Origin: Bacillus sp. AFS006103
GTDB lineage: Bacteria > Bacillota > Bacilli > Bacillales > Cytobacillaceae
Reading direction: 5' to 3'
DNA length: 64,000 nt
NCBI GenBank assembly: GCA_002559145.1
Contig: NTXX01000036.1
Coordinates: 5,142 to 69,141, forward strand
The notes beneath the pieces are model-generated. The model made no database searches. It was not told where the DNA came from and saw nothing but the letters and a program-made list of their open reading frames with translations. Below are positions 34,867 to 43,010 of this stretch, piece after piece. Both the position numbers and the translations under genes were made by a program. The first letter of the stretch is position 1; each line of letters begins with the position of its first letter.

Positions 34867-35226
34867 TTGAAAAAGATTGAGGCAATCATTCGACCAGAGA
34901 GGCTCACGGAGACGATAAAAGGATTAAAAAAAATAGGAATTACAGGTTTTACGGTTTTACAGGTTGTTGGCAGAGGGAAACAAAAAGATACTCAAGGAGT
35001 GTATCGTGGGAAAAATTATCAGGTTACACTCCACCCAAAAGTGAAAATGGAAATTGTGTTATCGGACTATTTGGTAGAGTCTACAATTCAGACAATTGTT
35101 AAGTCTGCTCAGACCGGTGAAGATGGTGACGGTAAAATTTATGTCTATCCAATTTTAGAAGCATATAACATTCGGACCGGGACAATTGACTATGATATCG
35201 AAGATTTGGCGAAGGGTGAGGGGTGA
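34867..35226 (+). CDS. glnK: Nitrogen regulatory P-II protein
   Basis: P-II proteins sense ATP/ADP and 2-oxoglutarate and gate the ammonium transporter. The family sequence begins KKIEAIIRPERLTETIKGLKKIGITGFTV, followed by the T-loop (GRGKQKDTQGVYRGKNYQ) and the signature KSAQTGEDGDGKIYVYPI. From the TTG at 34867 (GAGAGG at 8 bp) it is 119 aa. amtB starts 4 bp downstream, as in nrgAB, though here P-II comes first. Two GlnR/TnrA boxes precede it. Confidence 0.93.
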   Translation: MKKIEAIIRPERLTETIKGLKKIGITGFTVLQVVGRGKQKDTQGVYRGKNYQVTLHPKVKMEIVLSDYLVESTIQTIVKSAQTGEDGDGKIYVYPILEAYNIRTGTIDYDIEDLAKGEG

Positions 35227-35230
35227 TCTT

Positions 35231-36541
35231 TTGGAACTAATGTACATAAATACGGTCTGGGTTGTCCTTGCTGCAGCTATGGTGTTGTTTATGGAAGGTG
35301 GATTTAGTTTACTCGAAGCCGGGTTTGTCCGAACAAAAAATGCTGTAAATGTGACGATGAAAATCTTTGTAGATTTGACGATAGGAGCTTTGGCGTTTTG
35401 GCTTATCGGATTTGGGATTATGTTTGGAAAAGATGCATTTGGATTCATTGGGACTAGTCTTCTTGGAAGTCCCGAGAAAATTGCACTTACTATTGAATTG
35501 CCAAGTGTTGCTTTTGTCCTTTTTCAAATGGGATTTGCTGTGGCCTGTGTCTCGATTATTTCGGGAGCAGTAGCTGAACGGATGAATTTTAAAGCCTACG
35601 TAGTCACAGCCGCGCTTATTTGTATGATAATCTATCCTCTCTCCGGTCATTGGATCTGGAACAGCGATGGATGGCTAGAGAAGCTTGGAATGAAAGATTT
35701 TGCGGGTTCATCCGCTATTCATGCTCTTGGAGGGTTTACGGCTTTCACAATGGCAAAGCTTTTGGGACCGAGAAAAGGAAGGTTTAATTCGGATGGCAGC
35801 GTGAATGTTTTTGCCCCCAGTAACATTCCTTTAGCTTCAGCAGGTGCCTTTATTTTGTGGTTTGGATGGTTTGCATTTAATGCAGGAAGTACTTTAGATG
35901 CTTCTAGTTCAGCTTTGGCACCTATTGCCATTAATACGATGTTAGCCGGAGCAAGTGGCGGGTCAGCAGCTCTCTTTTTGACGATGAGGAAGTTCGGAAA
36001 AGCTGATCCGAGTATGACGATAAATGGAGTATTAGCCGGGCTGGTTGCGATAACTGCCGGATGCGCATATGTTTCTGAATGGAGCGCGATCTTGATTGGA
36101 GCTTTAAGTGGTTTAATCGTGATTTATGCCACTCTGTTTGTCGACTATCTAAAGGTGGATGATCCAGTCGGGGCTGTGGCAGTTCATGGTTTCGGTGGTG
36201 TGTTTGGAACGATTGCTGTTGGATTCCTTGATCAGTCACAAGGCCTCCTAACAACTGGTGATTTCTCGCTTTTGAAGGTTCAGTTGCTAGGTGCGGTAGT
36301 GGTTATTGTCTGGGGGGTAATTGGGGGAACTTTTATTTCAAAGGTATGCGAGAAGACTGTGGGTTTCCGGGCGACGGAACGGGAAGAAGACGAGGGGTTG
36401 GATATGTCTTATCACGGGATCCCTGCTTACAATGAATTAGAACGTTTTACCGATATCCCAACCAGCCTCTTTAATTTTGAGGAAACAACAGGTATTACAG
36501 TTTCCTCGCCTGCTATTAGGAAAGAAAAGGAAGTTGTTTAA
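35231..36541 (+). CDS. amtB: Ammonium transporter AmtB/NrgA
   Basis: The protein of about 436 aa has 11 hydrophobic segments and Amt family motifs: FMEGGFSLLEAGFVRTKNAVNV (about 20-41), SGAVAERMNFKAY, the pore-lining His in AIHALGGFTAF and in VAVHGFGGVFGTIAVG. It carries ammonium across the membrane. The TTG at 35231 with AGGGG at 7 bp is preferred; an ATG at 35240 is an alternative. It is the second gene of the glnK-amtB operon. Confidence 0.95.
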   Translation: MELMYINTVWVVLAAAMVLFMEGGFSLLEAGFVRTKNAVNVTMKIFVDLTIGALAFWLIGFGIMFGKDAFGFIGTSLLGSPEKIALTIELPSVAFVLFQMGFAVACVSIISGAVAERMNFKAYVVTAALICMIIYPLSGHWIWNSDGWLEKLGMKDFAGSSAIHALGGFTAFTMAKLLGPRKGRFNSDGSVNVFAPSNIPLASAGAFILWFGWFAFNAGSTLDASSSALAPIAINTMLAGASGGSAALFLTMRKFGKADPSMTINGVLAGLVAITAGCAYVSEWSAILIGALSGLIVIYATLFVDYLKVDDPVGAVAVHGFGGVFGTIAVGFLDQSQGLLTTGDFSLLKVQLLGAVVVIVWGVIGGTFISKVCEKTVGFRATEREEDEGLDMSYHGIPAYNELERFTDIPTSLFNFEETTGITVSSPAIRKEKEVV

Positions 36542-36595
36542 ATTTGCTGGATTCCCTTCGGGTACTCATAAAATAAATAATTAATCCATAAAAAT

Positions 36596-36618
36596 GGCCC
36601 CCTAGATAATAGGGGGCC
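36596..36618. terminator. Bidirectional terminator between amtB and DUF2935 gene
   Basis: GGCCCCCT and AGGGGGCC form an 8-bp GC stem. TTTTTATGG follows on the minus strand. Confidence 0.8.
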
Positions 36619-36656
36619 ACATCAATTTTCTATGTGTGTGAATAGATATTTATGGG

Positions 36657-37505
36657 CTAACTTGATTGGGGATTAGCGCTTGTAAGGTGCGCATCAAACA
36701 TATCAATGATTTCTAGGAATCTATCAGCTTCACGGAAAACATGGTCTGCTAATAATGGATGAATGATACTTTGTATTTTACATTGCTCAATTAAATCCCG
36801 TGCGGTTTTCTTGAAGTCCCGAAGCGATGAGACCGACACACGATTTTGATCTAGGAATTGATCTAAAAGAGGAACGGTTTGCGATTGTGGCCTCATAGAT
36901 TCTAAGTCCCGTGCTTGGTACAGTAATTGATCAAAATCATTGCTGAAATTTTGAGCTGTATCAACTAGTTTTCTTTCGGACGGATCCAATAGATGACCAA
37001 TAAATTTAGCATGATCTGCCATAATCCTTAAGAAGAAAACATTTTCTTTAATAATGGCATCGGCAAGAGGCTTCAACTTACCTTCATTTAATTCAACTAA
37101 ACGTTTTCTAAAATAATTAGCTTCCCTGCTTGTATGATCAACTAATAGAGGGAAGTTATTCGCCCCTGGCAATTTACATGTGAGGATTAATCCTAGTACT
37201 TTTCGCTTAAATGCAAAAATATTAGTTGCTGCTTGTTGTACTTCTGAATTAAACCTTCTTATTTGCTCAGGATCTGTATGATTTGTATAGGAATGTGCGG
37301 TTTGTTCGATGCGTTCAAACAATCGGTAAAATTGATTCGCCTCTTGGATTAGTTGAGTATCCTCTGCTCTAAAACCCAATCGAAGAAATAAAGAATGCTC
37401 TTTCATGATTCGAGCCCAAAAACGAATTTCATTTAAAGAGCGCTCTACGAACATTCCGGATGTAACACCGGTATCAGGATGTAATGCGCGTTCATCACTA
37501 CTCAT
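36657..37505 (-). CDS. DUF2935 family protein
   Basis: The protein of about 282 aa consists of two similar four-helix halves: ERSLNEIRFWARIMKEHSLFLRLGF opens the first and ADAIIKENVFFLRIMADHAKFIGHLL the second, each with an E...H...H pattern (HTSREANYF and HVFREADRF close the halves). This internal repeat and the Glu/His positions suggest a metal-binding ferritin-like bundle. DUF2935 is common in Bacillus with no known role. The start at 37505 has GGGGG 7 bp upstream. Confidence 0.87.
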   Translation of the reverse strand: MSSDERALHPDTGVTSGMFVERSLNEIRFWARIMKEHSLFLRLGFRAEDTQLIQEANQFYRLFERIEQTAHSYTNHTDPEQIRRFNSEVQQAATNIFAFKRKVLGLILTCKLPGANNFPLLVDHTSREANYFRKRLVELNEGKLKPLADAIIKENVFFLRIMADHAKFIGHLLDPSERKLVDTAQNFSNDFDQLLYQARDLESMRPQSQTVPLLDQFLDQNRVSVSSLRDFKKTARDLIEQCKIQSIIHPLLADHVFREADRFLEIIDMFDAHLTSANPQSS

Positions 37506-37578
37506 TTCCAACCCCCCCTGAATATACTACGTCCTTATTATTCTTATTAACTTATCCAAATAAAAAGACCATAAAAAA

Positions 37579-37607
37579 TTAAACGGGTTTACTTGAGAGG
37601 TGCAAAA
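37579..37607 (+). repeat. Left inverted repeat of the candidate element
   Basis: The arm starts TTAAACGGGTTTACT and continues TGAGAGGTGCAAAAC. It matches the right arm at 39763-39790 in inverse orientation. Confidence 0.8.
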
Positions 37608-37610
37608 CGG

Positions 37611-37678
37611 TAAATCACAAACCTAATCACATAGGAAATCACATATATTTTGCAAAGCAATTCACAGTATATTTCACA
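37611..37678 (+). repeat. Five subterminal TCACA repeats with ~12-bp phasing
   Basis: AAATCACA or close variants start at 37612, 37624, 37636, 37659 and 37671, i.e. intervals of 12, 12, 23 and 12 bp. Confidence 0.8.
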
Positions 37679-37845
37679 GTTAGAAGGGCCCAGAGATGAA
37701 GTATCTCTAAGCCTTTCTTGTATTTCATATTTCACTAAAGCTTCCCCGTTAATTGAATAAGGAAGACACATAACCTCCTCTAATACATAGTTTATCTCCC
37801 ATTGGAAATACTAAAACTATTATAAATTATAAGGACAATATTATT

Positions 37846-38304
37846 ATGACTGATAAGTTAGAAGCTATTCTATGGAGTATAGCTCTCCCAGGCTTTGCTC
37901 AGTTATTAAACAAAAAAATTTTGAAAGAAATAGCTTTCATTTTTTTAGAGTTCCTTGTTAATGTTAATAGTCATTTTAACATGGTGATTTTATATAGCTT
38001 TCAAGGAAACATTAGGGAAGCAATCGAAGCAACAAATTACCAATGGTTAATGTTCTATCCCTGTCTATATATGTTTGCTATGTGGGATGCTTATAAAGAT
38101 GCCGAAGGAGAAACTCCAATCTACTCATATCTTCCATTTATATTTGGAGCTTATTTTGTAACAATTGGACTTATGTATTCTTCTTCACTAAAATTTGGAC
38201 AAATATTACTGGGACCTGTGTGGCTTCCAATTTTGTTTTTAATTCCAGGCTTAATTGTAGGGAATTTTGTAAAGAGTATCGTAAAGCGTATTAAGGTTCG
38301 ATGA
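37846..38304 (+). CDS. Predicted polytopic membrane protein, unknown
   Basis: The 152-aa protein has about four hydrophobic segments (roughly 8-20 with 28-50, 62-80, 92-115 and 120-142) and a basic tail (KSIVKRIKVR). LEAILWSIALPGFAQLLNKK at the N-terminus recalls small Bacillus membrane proteins of unknown role. AAGGAC is a modest ribosome site. It lies inside the inverted-repeat-bounded segment and is followed 46 bp later by the DUF3231 gene, probably as one operon. Confidence 0.65.
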   Translation: MTDKLEAILWSIALPGFAQLLNKKILKEIAFIFLEFLVNVNSHFNMVILYSFQGNIREAIEATNYQWLMFYPCLYMFAMWDAYKDAEGETPIYSYLPFIFGAYFVTIGLMYSSSLKFGQILLGPVWLPILFLIPGLIVGNFVKSIVKRIKVR

Positions 38305-38350
38305 TAGTGATGATGGTTTGTAGTAATTACAATAAACGGAGGTTTACATA

Positions 38351-39352
38351 ATGACTCAAAAACAGGCTTTAAGTTCAAGTGAATTAGGAACATTGTGGAT
38401 GACCTATCAAGAAAAAACAATGATACAAAGAATGCTTGAATATTTTATAGAGCAAGCAGATGACAATCAAGCTAAAGAAATTATGCAAAATACCCATATG
38501 AAAATTATTAACTATATTGAAGATATAAAAGCTATTTTTAAAAATGAAGGTGCTGTTATTCCTGTCGGATTCACAGAGCAAGATGTTAATACTGGCGTAC
38601 CCAAGCTGTATGACAACATGTTTGATATTATGTTTCTTCGTCTTCTTCAAGAAATAAGCATGGGATTACATACACTTCATCTAAATATGTCATATCGCAA
38701 AGATATCGTTCTTCTTTATAAAGAATTAACTGAGTTTACCCAAAGTGGTTACGATGAATGTGTGGACTATTTGCAAGAGAAAGATGTTTTACCACGTCCT
38801 CCTGCTGTAACTATGCCAAAGTCTGTGGAGTTTGTAGAGGGAACGAATTATATGAGTGGTTTTAACTTGTTTTCTGAAAAACGTGCATTAAATACAATTG
38901 AAGTAGCACATTTATATCACTCAATTGAATCAAATATAATTGGCATGCAATTGATAACGGGGTTCGCACAAGTGGCAAATGAACCCGAAGTAAAAAAATA
39001 CTTCGTAAAAGGAAAAGAATTAGCTAAAAAAATAGTGACTGATAATACGCAAGTATTTCTTCAAAGTGATATTCAACCACCTTCAACATGGGGGGCAAAT
39101 GCAACAGACTCAAAGGTAGCTCCTTTTTCAGATAAACTGATGATGTACTGTACCAGCATGTTTTGTAGCTTTGGTTTAGGTAGCAATGCATTAGGAACTG
39201 CATTTAGTTTACGAAGTGACCTCCCATTAAAAATGATTAATGAAGCAAAAGACATATTAGCTTATGGGCGGGAGGGTGGAAAACTTATGGCGAAAAATGG
39301 TTGGCTTGAAGAACCACCTCAAATGCAGGATCGGAACAATTTAACCAAATAA
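38351..39352 (+). CDS. DUF3231 family protein
   Basis: The 333-aa helical protein contains two similar halves (LGTLWMTYQEKTMIQRMLEYFIEQAD and IEVAHLYHSIESNIIGMQLITGFAQVA open them), as in DUF3231 proteins, which are widespread and often multicopy in Bacillaceae; function is unknown. CSMFCSFGLGSNALGTAFSLRSDL is the conserved C-terminal segment. AAACGGAGGTTTAC precedes the ATG. A terminator follows. Its position as cargo of a putative mobile segment may help explain multiple copies in genomes. Confidence 0.85.
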   Translation: MTQKQALSSSELGTLWMTYQEKTMIQRMLEYFIEQADDNQAKEIMQNTHMKIINYIEDIKAIFKNEGAVIPVGFTEQDVNTGVPKLYDNMFDIMFLRLLQEISMGLHTLHLNMSYRKDIVLLYKELTEFTQSGYDECVDYLQEKDVLPRPPAVTMPKSVEFVEGTNYMSGFNLFSEKRALNTIEVAHLYHSIESNIIGMQLITGFAQVANEPEVKKYFVKGKELAKKIVTDNTQVFLQSDIQPPSTWGANATDSKVAPFSDKLMMYCTSMFCSFGLGSNALGTAFSLRSDLPLKMINEAKDILAYGREGGKLMAKNGWLEEPPQMQDRNNLTK

Positions 39353-39379
39353 TCAAGATGCGATTACTGAAATAATACA

Positions 39380-39412
39380 AGCTCTCCTTACTATTAAGGA
39401 GAGCTTTATTAT
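39380..39412 (+). terminator. Terminator after the DUF3231 gene
   Basis: AGCTCTCCTT and AAGGAGAGCT form a perfect 10-bp stem followed by TTATTATTTT. Confidence 0.88.
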
Positions 39413-39508
39413 TTTACTTATAAAAAATATTGATTAGGGGTTCGTTTATCTTAAACACTTTATTTCTCCTCCTTCTTACACTAAACTGCCCCCGTTACGT
39501 GAGTACAT

Positions 39509-39757
39509 TTTTTCACAACCTCTTCTATAACCCTAAAATCATTTTAACATAAATATCCAACAACCTTTGTAATCGCAACATAATCTACGTGCTAAATCAC
39601 AAGAAATTCACAACCCTCCAATAATTATTTCATACCCTGTGATTTACTACGTGAATTAAGACAAAATAAGCAATTAAAATGTCCAAAATGTTGATAATCA
39701 ATAAAAAACGCACTTTGAATTATATCGTGAATTCAAGTTCGTTTTCATATGTGTTTT
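39509..39757. repeat. Right-end subterminal TCACA/TGTGA repeats
   Basis: TTTTCACA (39509), AAATCACA (39594) and AATTCACA (39605) lie in one orientation; TGTGATTT (39638), CGTGAATT (39650 and 39726) and TGTGTTTT (39750) in the other. Intervals of 11-12 and 24 bp recur. No gene is visible between 39412 and 39895. Confidence 0.65.
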
Positions 39758-39762
39758 ACAAT

Positions 39763-39790
39763 GTTTGCACCTCTATAGTAAACCCGTTAA
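39763..39790 (-). repeat. Right inverted repeat of the candidate element
   Basis: GTTTGCACCTCTATAGTAAA followed by CCCGTTAA is the inverse counterpart of 37579-37607. Confidence 0.8.
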
Positions 39791-39895
39791 AAAAATTCGG
39801 GGGATATCCTTATGATTAGAAATGAGTTAATACACCTCTAAATGTATTGGTGAAAGCTCGCTAATTTGGTTTGCCGCTTCATTGGAATGAATCTA

Positions 39896-40678
39896 TCAGC
39901 GATGCATGGTCCACATTCCTATTTCCTCAAAACCAAGGCGCTTATATATACGGCCGGCTTCGGGGTTATCGTAAAAAAGACAAAGTGTTTTCCCTTCGTT
40001 TAGAACATCCTGAACGACATGCTGCATAATCGATGTGGCGAGACCCTTCTTTCGATATTCCTTCCGGGTGCAGACACCCACAATCATTGCCGACATGGAA
40101 TTTTCCGCTGCGGTTGAAACACAAGAAGTGACAATACCATTCTCTTCTGTGAAATAGGTCCGAGATACATTAGATTCCATCGATTGTTTTAATATATCGC
40201 GTGCATCACTTCTTACATCAAATTCATCAATAGATTCGCGAAGTTTTACTATTTGGTCCACATCCTCGATAGTAGCCTTTTTATACTCCACGTTATCTAA
40301 AGACAGCAATTCATTCGTGCGGCATTCAGCAAAGTAAGTAACTTGCTTTTTACCGAGATACAGGTCAGCAAGGCCTTCGAATTTCTCTACTATATCGGAC
40401 TTTCCTGATAGAAGTATCGGTTGGCTGTACTTTTTCATAATGGATGCAAAACCGTCTGTATCAAATTCTCCTTTAGCATAGGGAATAAAGGATTGATGAA
40501 ATCTAAGAAGAACTGCTTTAATGGTGTCGTGTTCATCAAACTCTGCCCAAATCTCTTGAGTCTCAGATGAGTATCCGAACGCCTCAATATCCCCTATGAT
40601 AAATAGATTAATAGACGGTTCCTCACTTAAAAAAGCGAGAACCTGTTCATGATCATGGTATGTAAGCTTTCTAATCAT
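39896..40678 (-). CDS. GNAT family N-acetyltransferase
   Basis: From the ATG at 40678 (AAGGAGGGA upstream) the protein is 260 aa. The C-terminal half is a GNAT domain: VGVCTRKEYRKKGLATSIMQHVVQDVL holds motif A (acetyl-CoA pyrophosphate binding, R/Q-x-x-G-x-G/A as RKKGLA), followed by CLFYDNPEAGRIYKRLGFEEIG (motif B). The N-terminal half is a degenerate GNAT-like domain. The substrate is unknown. Confidence 0.87.
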   Translation of the reverse strand: MIRKLTYHDHEQVLAFLSEEPSINLFIIGDIEAFGYSSETQEIWAEFDEHDTIKAVLLRFHQSFIPYAKGEFDTDGFASIMKKYSQPILLSGKSDIVEKFEGLADLYLGKKQVTYFAECRTNELLSLDNVEYKKATIEDVDQIVKLRESIDEFDVRSDARDILKQSMESNVSRTYFTEENGIVTSCVSTAAENSMSAMIVGVCTRKEYRKKGLATSIMQHVVQDVLNEGKTLCLFYDNPEAGRIYKRLGFEEIGMWTMHR

Positions 40679-40788
40679 CTCCAATCCCTCCTTGATTTTA
40701 AAGGTAAACAAATATTTGGAAAATTACAAGTGATTTTCTAAACTAATCCCTACGTTTTGTTATGTAAAAAAGTTGATAAAATAACAAT

Positions 40789-40823
40789 GACCCCGTCCTC
40801 ATGTTGTCTAGAGGACCGGGGCC
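40789..40823. terminator. Strong GC hairpin upstream of the GNAT gene
   Basis: GACCCCGTCCTC and GAGGACCGGGGCC pair with a 10-nt loop, with ATTTTTATT on the + side. It probably terminates the small minus-strand gene at 40866-40976 despite the better T-run on the other strand. Confidence 0.7.
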
Positions 40824-40865
40824 ATTTTTATTCCATTATAATAGGTTTTTCGTCTTATAAAATAA

Positions 40866-40976
40866 TTATTCCTCTTCTGTATAGGCTTCGGTGGTCGTAT
40901 CCATGCACTCCCAGCATTCACTTCTATTCCTTTCATACTTAGACAATTCAATCCCGCAAGAAATGCAAACATCCAT
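40866..40976 (-). CDS. 36-aa mini zinc-ribbon-like protein
   Basis: A short minus-strand ORF encodes MDVCISCGIELSKYERNRSE followed by CWECMDTTTEAYTEEE: two CxxC pairs (Cys4/Cys7 and Cys21/Cys24) separated by a charged linker, the plan of a single zinc ribbon. AAAGGGGA lies about 11 bp upstream, a little far. A strong hairpin follows 43 bp after the stop. I do not recognise a family. Tiny double-CxxC proteins occur in Bacillaceae, often without annotation. Confidence 0.6.
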   Translation of the reverse strand: MDVCISCGIELSKYERNRSECWECMDTTTEAYTEEE

Positions 40977-41201
40977 AGGTATAGATTCCCCTTTCGTATA
41001 AATGTATTAAATAATCAAAAAACACTTTATATATTTGTATTCCGCCATAGCTTGTTAGAGAACCATGATCAAGCATAGCAAAAACAAATAAAGCGTTTAC
41101 CATACTTTTTTCATCCAAAAGGGTCTTAGCAAATGAGTCTAAACCGATGCGGTATTTTTTCATATTAATATAGTAATAAACTTCTAGGAGGTGGAAACTT
41201 A

Positions 41202-41483
41202 GTGAAACGTAGAAAAAAGAGCTTCCTCTCATTTTGCCTTTTTCCAGGTTATCGTTGGTGCGGGCCAGGGTGCAGCGGGCCGGGAAGACCGATTAATGAT
41301 GTGGATGGCTGCTGCTACCAGCATGACCGCTGTCTGAGCCGAGGGAATTCACCATGTTACTGTGATAAACAATTTATGAAATGCCTTAAATCAAAAATTA
41401 CTCCGCATACGCAAAAAGGTAGAAATGCACGCTTAATGTACGGGTTTATGAAAATGAAAACCACGTTCACCTGTCCAAAATAG
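41202..41483 (+). CDS. Phospholipase A2-like (parvovirus VP1/PLA2-type) small protein
   Basis: The 93-aa, Cys-rich protein (10 Cys) has the PLA2 core: a Ca2+-loop-like YRWCGPGCSGPG (residues 17-28) and the catalytic-helix motif DVDGCCYQHDRCL with His41-Asp42. This pattern matches the PLA2 catalytic dyad and small Bacillus proteins annotated as phospholipase or VP1-like. The N-terminus is basic (MKRRKKSF) with only a short hydrophobic stretch, so a signal peptide is doubtful. It starts with GTG after AGGAGGTG. Confidence 0.85.
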   Translation: MKRRKKSFLSFCLFPGYRWCGPGCSGPGRPINDVDGCCYQHDRCLSRGNSPCYCDKQFMKCLKSKITPHTQKGRNARLMYGFMKMKTTFTCPK

Positions 41484-41634
41484 ATGATGTATCATTAAAA
41501 CAAGTATATTTTTACAAAAATAAAATAAAGATAGTCCGAAATCAATTTGTCCAACCACTCTAAATTAGTTAAACTATAAAAGATGAACATTTGTCGGTAA
41601 ATTATTTTGAATAAAGAGTGGGAGAGAGCATTGA

Positions 41635-42876
41635 ATGAATAAAAGAGTAGTGATTACAGGTATTGGGGCCGTCACTCCTTTGGGGAATGATGCTCATACA
41701 ACATGGGAACAGATTAAAAGTGGTGTTTCAGGGATTGGCCCGGCAACCCTTTTTGATGTTGACCAAGTGGACGTTAAGATTGCAGCAGAAGTAAAAGGCT
41801 TTGCACCAGAAGAATTTATGGATAAAAAAGAATCTAGAAGAATGGGGCGTTATAGCCAGTTTGCCATTGCCGCAAGCCAAATGGCTGTACAGGATGCAGG
41901 CATCCAAATCGGTGGGAATATTCAGCCTGAACGAGTCGGTGTTTGGATTGGATCGGGGATTGGCGGGTTAGCTGAATTTGAAGAACAACATCGGAAATTT
42001 ATTGAAAAAGGTCAAAGAAGGGTTAACCCGTTTACGATTCCGATGTTTATCCCTGACATGGCAGCTGGACAAGTCTCGATTGCACTTGGAGCGAAAGGAA
42101 TCAACAATTGTTCCGTAACCGCATGTGCCTCAGGTGCCAATTCCATTGGTGATGCATTCCGTGTGATTCAAAAGGGGGATGTGGATGCAATGATTGCCGG
42201 TGGAACCGAAGCAACGATTACCGCGATGACCGTTGCTGGATTTTCTAATATGACCGCTCTTTCCAAAAATCCAGACCCTAAAACAGCAAGCCGTCCGTTT
42301 GATAAGAATCGTGATGGATTTGTCATCGGGGAAGGCGCAGGGATTGTCGTCCTGGAAGAATTAGAGCACGCAATCGCCCGTGGTGCTGCCATATATGGCG
42401 AACTAATTGGATATGGAGCTACCGGTGATGCCCATCACATTACCACACCCGCACCTGAAGGAGAAGGTGCAGGTAGGGCAATGAAGCTTGCTATAAATGA
42501 TGCGGGCATTTCCCCGGAACAAGTCGACTATATCAATGCTCATGGAACGTCCACTCCTTATAATGATCTGTATGAAACATTAGCCATTAAAGAAGTTTTC
42601 AAAGATCATGCCTATACTTTATCTGTAAGCTCGACGAAATCAATGACGGGTCACATGTTGGGAGCAACAGGGGCTATTGAAGCCATTTTTTCTCTTTTAG
42701 CCATCAAGGAAGGAATCATCCCTCCGACCATCAACTATGAAACACCAGATGAACAACTTGATTTAGATTATGTCCCTAACGTGGCAAAGAAAAAGGATGT
42801 CCAAGTAGTATTATCGAACTCCTTAGGATTTGGCGGACACAATGCCACATTAATTTTTAAAAAATTTACTGAATAA
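41635..42876 (+). CDS. fabF: 3-oxoacyl-[acyl-carrier-protein] synthase II
   Basis: FabF condenses malonyl-ACP with acyl-ACP in fatty acid elongation. The 413-aa thiolase-fold protein has an intact Cys-His-His triad: Cys164 in [10 protein letters not shown], His303 in [12 protein letters not shown] and His340 in [12 protein letters not shown], plus the conserved Lys335. It stands alone, without fabH alongside, as in B. subtilis fabHA-fabF, and has its own terminator; it may be an additional FabF copy. GGGAGAGA precedes the ATG. Confidence 0.95.
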   Translation: MNKRVVITGIGAVTPLGNDAHTTWEQIKSGVSGIGPATLFDVDQVDVKIAAEVKGFAPEEFMDKKESRRMGRYSQFAIAASQMAVQDAGIQIGGNIQPERVGVWIGSGIGGLAEFEEQHRKFIEKGQRRVNPFTIPMFIPDMAAGQVSIALGAKGINNCSVTACASGANSIGDAFRVIQKGDVDAMIAGGTEATITAMTVAGFSNMTALSKNPDPKTASRPFDKNRDGFVIGEGAGIVVLEELEHAIARGAAIYGELIGYGATGDAHHITTPAPEGEGAGRAMKLAINDAGISPEQVDYINAHGTSTPYNDLYETLAIKEVFKDHAYTLSVSSTKSMTGHMLGATGAIEAIFSLLAIKEGIIPPTINYETPDEQLDLDYVPNVAKKKDVQVVLSNSLGFGGHNATLIFKKFTE

Positions 42877-42890
42877 CGAGAGTAAGTAGT

Positions 42891-42927
42891 AAAAAAGGTG
42901 TCTAAATCCTATTTAGATACCTTTTTT
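42891..42927 (+). terminator. Terminator after fabF
   Basis: AAAAAAGGTGTCTAAAT and ATTTAGATACCTTTTTT arms enclose a CCT loop. Confidence 0.88.
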
Positions 42928-42944
42928 ACGCTTTTTTAATCGAC

Positions 42945-42995
42945 AAAAAGAGGGAAATTCAGTCCCCTAATGTGTACTGGATTTCCCCTTTTTTT
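42945..42995 (-). terminator. Terminator after rlmN
   Basis: GGGAAATCCAG-type and CTGAATTTCCC arms with T-rich ends on both strands. Confidence 0.7.
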
Positions 42996-43010
42996 ATAAA
43001 ATTACCACAC

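Larger units (their letters stand above)
37579..39790. mobile_element. Candidate non-autonomous element bounded by ~28-bp inverted repeats
   Basis: The left end (37579-37607) and the reverse complement of the right end (39763-39790) share ACGGGTTTACT, then AGAGGTGCAAA, with two mismatches between the blocks and a one-base length difference near the inner edge. Similarity continues inward as GTAAA(T/A)CACA. Runs of A flank both outer ends, compatible with but not proof of a target duplication. Inside are two genes, no transposase, and repeated (A/T)ATCACA motifs near both ends. The interior looks more AT-rich than its neighbours. Confidence 0.6.

Noticed and set aside
37611..37678. CRP/FNR-type binding sites suggested by TCACA/TGTGA
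   Set aside because: The motifs are direct repeats with ~12-bp spacing, not TGTGA-N6-TCACA palindromes.
40948..41232. 94-aa minus-strand ORF (or its 71-aa inner form from 41163)
   Set aside because: No ribosome site on the minus strand, overlap with the starts of both neighbouring small genes, and no recognisable family; kept out although the inner form cannot be fully excluded.
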